The notes under the pieces were generated by a model that was not told where the DNA came from, searched no databases, and was given only the letters and a program-made list of their open reading frames with translations. A stretch of DNA of 17,015 bases from Bacteroidota bacterium. GTDB taxonomy: Bacteria; Bacteroidota; Bacteroidia; Cytophagales; Cyclobacteriaceae. Shown piece by piece: positions 13,918-17,015 of this stretch (within the stretch, counting starts at the first letter, position 1; the number at the start of each line of letters is the position of its first letter). The stretch is taken from positions 1 to 17,015 of the forward strand of contig JAEZEH010000075.1 of assembly GCA_023417785.1 (NCBI GenBank), read 5' to 3'. Both the position numbers and the translations under genes were made by a program.

Positions 13918-13953
13918 CCCTTTCATACAAAATGAAACAATAATTATACCAGC

Positions 13954-15432
13954 ATGGGTAAGGAAATACCAACCAGAGCCGAAGATTACTCTTTGTGGTA
14001 CAACGAATTAGTGAAGAAGGCCGATCTGGCTGAGCACTCCGACGTCAGAGGATGCATGGTAATTAAACCATATGGTTACAGCATTTGGGAAAAGATGCAG
14101 CAGGCGCTTGACGCGATGTTCAAGGAAACCGGGCATTCAAATGCGTATTTCCCGCTGTTTGTTCCTAAAAGTTTGTTTGAGGCCGAGGAACAGAATGCTG
14201 AAGGTTTTGCCAAAGAATGCGCGATTGTAACGCATTACCGGCTGAAGAACGATCCCGACAAGAAAGGACGATTAATGGTAGATCCGGAGGCGAAGCTGGA
14301 AGAGGAGCTTGTAGTGAGGCCCACCAGCGAAGCAATTATCTGGAGTACGTATAAAAAGTGGATTCAGTCATATCGCGACCTGCCAATTCTCGTCAATCAG
14401 TGGGCGAACGTCGTGAGATGGGAGATGCGAACCCGCCTGTTTCTGCGAACAGCCGAATTTCTTTGGCAGGAAGGCCACACGGCCCATAGTACTTCGGAGG
14501 AGGCTGTAGCAGAGACTATCCAGATGCTGGAGGTCTATGCAAAGTTTGCCGAGGAGTTTATGGCGATGCCTGTGATCAAGGGCCGAAAATCTGAAGGCGA
14601 GCGTTTTCCGGGTGCTATAGACACGTATTGCATTGAAGCGATGATGCAGGACGGCAAAGCCCTTCAGGCGGGAACATCGCATTTTCTGGGGCAGAATTTC
14701 GCGAAGGCGTTTGATGTCCAGTTTGCCGGAAAAGACGGTAAACTGCAATACGTGTGGGGAACGAGCTGGGGCGTAAGTACGCGGCTTATGGGTGCGCTGA
14801 TCATGGCACATTCTGACGACGATGGCTTGATTCTCCCTCCGAAACTTGCGCCTATTCACGTGGTTATCGTGCCGATTTATAAATCCGAAGACGAGCTGAA
14901 CCGGATCACTGCCCGCGTAGACGAGATGGCATCGCAACTCAGGAAGCTGGGTTTGAGCGTTAAATTTGATAACCGCGACACGCATAAGCCCGGGTTTAAA
15001 TTTGCGGAATGGGAACTTAAAGGCGTCCCGGTACGGTTGGCAATGGGTCCGCGTGACCTTGAGAATGGCACCGTTGAAGTTGCCCGGAGAGACACTAAAG
15101 AGAAATTTACGCTGAAAGTCGAAGAGATTGCGGCGGAAATCCCCGCGCTCCTCGATAAAATCCAGTCTGGCATTTACGCAAAGGCGAAAGCGTTCCAAAC
15201 GCAAATGACCACATCGGTGGATTCTTTTGACGATTTCAAAAAAGTCCTTGACGAGAAGGGTGGCTTCGTTGCTGCTCATTGGGATGGAACGAGGGAAACT
15301 GAGGCGGCCATCAAGGAACAGACAAAAGCGACAATCCGCTGTATTCCGCTCGACGCCGCAGAGGAACAAGGAAAATGTGTCTATTCCGGACAGAATTCTT
15401 CGCGAAGAGTACTTTTCGCACGTGCATACTAG
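13954..15432 (+). CDS. proS: prolyl-tRNA synthetase, archaeal/eukaryotic-like type
   Basis: ProS charges tRNA-Pro with proline in the cytoplasm. At 492 residues without the INS editing insertion, and with the ARAY C-terminus, it belongs to the archaeal/eukaryotic-like ProRS class found in many Bacteroidota. Class II motifs are clear: motif 1 in the GCMVIKPYGYSIWEKMQ to YFPLFVP region, motif 2 with Arg155 in RWEMRTRLFLRTAEFLWQEG, and motif 3 GTSWGVSTRLMGALIMAHSD with Arg277. The anticodon-binding domain follows at about 295-400 (PIHVVIVPIY onward), then the C-terminal zinc-domain-like region. That region keeps only Cys463 and Cys475 of the four cysteines used by zinc-binding members, so zinc binding is probably lost. 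The final tyrosine is the conserved terminal residue of this class. The ATG at 13954 gives the usual N-terminus. Confidence 0.97.
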   Translation: MGKEIPTRAEDYSLWYNELVKKADLAEHSDVRGCMVIKPYGYSIWEKMQQALDAMFKETGHSNAYFPLFVPKSLFEAEEQNAEGFAKECAIVTHYRLKNDPDKKGRLMVDPEAKLEEELVVRPTSEAIIWSTYKKWIQSYRDLPILVNQWANVVRWEMRTRLFLRTAEFLWQEGHTAHSTSEEAVAETIQMLEVYAKFAEEFMAMPVIKGRKSEGERFPGAIDTYCIEAMMQDGKALQAGTSHFLGQNFAKAFDVQFAGKDGKLQYVWGTSWGVSTRLMGALIMAHSDDDGLILPPKLAPIHVVIVPIYKSEDELNRITARVDEMASQLRKLGLSVKFDNRDTHKPGFKFAEWELKGVPVRLAMGPRDLENGTVEVARRDTKEKFTLKVEEIAAEIPALLDKIQSGIYAKAKAFQTQMTTSVDSFDDFKKVLDEKGGFVAAHWDGTRETEAAIKEQTKATIRCIPLDAAEEQGKCVYSGQNSSRRVLFARAY

Positions 15433-15523
15433 CCGATGTCAGGCGACTGTTTTGGATTTTTAGCGAAATAATTCCCACTTTCGTGTCCAATCCGTTATTA
15501 AACAGACAAAACGAATTGCAATC

Positions 15524-15994
15524 ATGGTAATGTGGATCATCATTTTGTCTTTATTGATTATCGGACTGGTACTTATTATTGTCGAGGTAGTTTTTATCCC
15601 CGGCACTACAGTGGTGGGCGTCCTCGGATTGATATTTTCGGGAGTTGGGGTTATAATTACTTACCGGCACTTCGGCGACGATGTTGGCTTTTATGTACTG
15701 TTAGGTAGCCTTTCGGTTACTGCTGTAGCGTTATTTTATAGTTTTAAATCGGGTGCCTGGCAAAGGTACTCGCTCAAAAGCTCAATCAAGAGCAAGGTTA
15801 ACGAAGGAATTATGGAAACGCTTAAAGTTGGCAACGAGGGTGTAACCGTTTCAGCCCTTCGGCCAAGCGGTAACGCCAGCATTAACGGCCAAACCTTTGA
15901 AGTACGCACTTACGGTGACTTCGTTAATCCCAATAAGCCTATCCGCGTAGTTCATATTGAACTTCACCAGATCTTCGTAGAAGAAATAAAATAG
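15524..15994 (+). CDS. short NfeD-type membrane protein
   Basis: This 156-residue protein has three membrane segments (about 3-23, 28-47, 55-72) and a C-terminal beta-rich domain (about 90-156: VGNEGVTVSALRPSGNASINGQTFEV) with the features of the NfeD OB-fold, including the G-x-G-T/A-x-S-x-L-R-P-x-G-x-A pattern. It is the short form without the N-terminal ClpP-like protease. Short NfeD proteins are encoded next to flotillin-like genes and are thought to act with them in membrane microdomains. Here the FloA gene starts 18 bases after the stop, which is strong contextual support. A 91-base gap separates it from proS and I see no clear terminator or -7 box in it. The ATG at 15524 is used; ATG 15530 would lose two residues. 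Confidence 0.88.
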   Translation: MVMWIIILSLLIIGLVLIIVEVVFIPGTTVVGVLGLIFSGVGVIITYRHFGDDVGFYVLLGSLSVTAVALFYSFKSGAWQRYSLKSSIKSKVNEGIMETLKVGNEGVTVSALRPSGNASINGQTFEVRTYGDFVNPNKPIRVVHIELHQIFVEEIK

Positions 15995-16012
15995 TATCTA
16001 TATTTACCTGAT

Positions 16013-17014
16013 ATGACTGAACAACCTCTTTACCTACTCGCTATTGTCTTCGGATCAATAGTTCTATTTTTCATATTCCTTTACTTCGTCCCGGTAAATC
16101 TTTGGATTACGGCACTCTTTTCAAATGTCAAGGTCGGCTTGTTTGAACTGGTGTTCATGCGAATCAGAAAGGTGCCGCCCCGTGTGATCGTCGAATCGCT
16201 GATCACGGCTACCAAGGCAGGATTACATATTTCGTCGAATGACCTTGAAACGCATTATCTCGCAGGCGGCAATGTGCCCAATGTGATAAGGGCCCTTATT
16301 TCAGCCGATAAGGCGAACATCAACCTCACCTTTAAGCAGGCTACCGCTATTGACCTTGCCGGTCGCGATGTTTTCCAGGCCGTACAGATTTCGGTTAACC
16401 CGAAGGTGATCACCACACCGAAGGTGGCCGCCGTAGCCGCCGACGGAATTCAATTGATTGCAGTGGCCCGGGTTACGGTGCGTGCAAGCATCGCGCAATT
16501 AGTCGGAGGTGCAGGTGAAGATACTATTCTTGCCCGGGTTGGTGAAGGTATTGTCTCGTCCATTGGTTCAGCAAAATCCCACAAGGAAGTACTTGAGAGT
16601 CCTGATAACATCTCGAAGCTTGTATTATCAAGAGGACTTGACGCAGGAACGGCGTTTGAAATCCTCTCCATTGATATTGCCGACGTGGACGTAGGAACGA
16701 ACATTGGCGCGAAACTGCAGATAGATCAGGCCACCGCCGACCTGAAGGTTGCTGAAGCCAAGGCTGAGGAACGCCGTGCGATGGCCGTCGCCCTTGAACA
16801 GGAAATGAAGGCAAAAGCACAGGAAGCCCGGGCGAAAGTTATTGAAGCCGAAGCCGAAATTCCGAAAGCTATGGCCGAAGCATTTGTTAAAGGAAATCTT
16901 GGCGTGATGGATTATTACAAAATGCAGAACGTGCAGGCGGATACCGATATGCGGCAGTCGATCTCAGGAACCGGCAAGGCAGGCCAGTCCGGCGCAGCTG
17001 GTAAGAAAGAATAA
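16013..17014 (+). CDS. floA: flotillin-like protein FloA
   Basis: FloA is a bacterial flotillin-like scaffold that assembles in the inner membrane and organises functional membrane microdomains. The 333-residue length fits the family (B. subtilis YqfA/FloA about 331). It has a hydrophobic N-terminal segment at about 6-27 followed by a second less hydrophobic stretch that may re-enter the membrane, then the SPFH-like region (about 40-230, with KVPPRVIVESLITATKAGL, KVAAVAADGIQL and VARVTVRASIAQLVGG). After that comes an Ala/Glu/Lys-rich coiled coil (about 232-288) that drives oligomerisation, and a Gly/Ser-rich end. The gene is complete, with TAA at 17012-17014, one base from the window end. 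It pairs with the short NfeD gene 18 bases upstream. Confidence 0.96.
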   Translation: MTEQPLYLLAIVFGSIVLFFIFLYFVPVNLWITALFSNVKVGLFELVFMRIRKVPPRVIVESLITATKAGLHISSNDLETHYLAGGNVPNVIRALISADKANINLTFKQATAIDLAGRDVFQAVQISVNPKVITTPKVAAVAADGIQLIAVARVTVRASIAQLVGGAGEDTILARVGEGIVSSIGSAKSHKEVLESPDNISKLVLSRGLDAGTAFEILSIDIADVDVGTNIGAKLQIDQATADLKVAEAKAEERRAMAVALEQEMKAKAQEARAKVIEAEAEIPKAMAEAFVKGNLGVMDYYKMQNVQADTDMRQSISGTGKAGQSGAAGKKE

Positions 17015-17015
17015 T

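Noticed and set aside
13807..13953. tRNA or small RNA gene between the low-complexity protein and proS
   Set aside because: No cloverleaf or stable hairpin is visible; the gap is AT-rich and fits a divergent promoter region.
14368..15369. 333-residue open frame on the minus strand inside proS
   Set aside because: It lies fully antisense to a well-supported essential gene, is rich in Arg, His, Phe and Cys as expected of a shadow frame, and shows no recognisable motif.

Overview
The window looks like a chromosomal segment from a member of the Bacteroidota, most likely the order Cytophagales. The pointers are a type IX secretion (T9SS) C-terminal sorting domain on the first gene, a DUF1599 gene followed by a DoxX/MauE-type membrane protein, an OmpP1/FadL-type outer membrane protein, several TAnnTTTG boxes (the Bacteroidota -7 element) in front of genes, and scarce Shine-Dalgarno sequences. 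Lineage below phylum is inference. Most of the window is ordinary core genome. I see no insertion sequence, phage gene, CRISPR array, tRNA or rRNA.

Layout. 1-305 is the 3' end of a T9SS-exported protein. 306-794 is a 489-base gene-free gap holding a cluster of short direct and inverted repeats. 795-3371 is a threonine-to-glycine module: an SDR-type L-threonine 3-dehydrogenase on the minus strand, diverging from a small Pro/Ala-rich protein and kbl on the plus strand. 3363-8882 is a minus-strand block, read in transcription order folP (dihydropteroate synthase), cdaA (diadenylate cyclase), a 1074-residue exported WD40/caspase-like protein, and a small two-helix membrane protein. From 8936 a plus-strand run starts divergently: DUF1599 protein, DoxX/MauE protein, shikimate kinase (ends 11114). 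11104-13806 carries two minus-strand genes for cell-envelope proteins, a low-complexity secreted protein and an OmpP1/FadL-like porin. 13954-17014 runs on the plus strand: prolyl-tRNA synthetase (archaeal/eukaryotic-like form), a short NfeD protein and the flotillin-like protein FloA.

How genes work together. Threonine dehydrogenase and Kbl catalyse successive steps (threonine to 2-amino-3-oxobutyrate to glycine plus acetyl-CoA). NfeD and FloA are a known membrane-microdomain pair. FolP and CdaA are housekeeping enzymes (folate; c-di-AMP), with the WD40/caspase gene beginning 26 bases after the cdaA stop, so co-transcription is plausible. Two convergent gene pairs overlap at their 3' ends (9 and 11 bases), leaving no room for separate terminators, whereas the third convergent pair is separated by the repeat-rich 489-base gap.

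The least explained items are the modular repeat cluster at 471-670, the exported WD40/Ig/caspase protein behind cdaA, the Asn/Tyr/Trp/Ser-rich secreted protein at 12694-13806, and the small conserved-looking protein directly in front of kbl. I found no convincing new multi-gene system. Start sites were in several cases moved inward from the longest reading frame, with reasons given in each entry.
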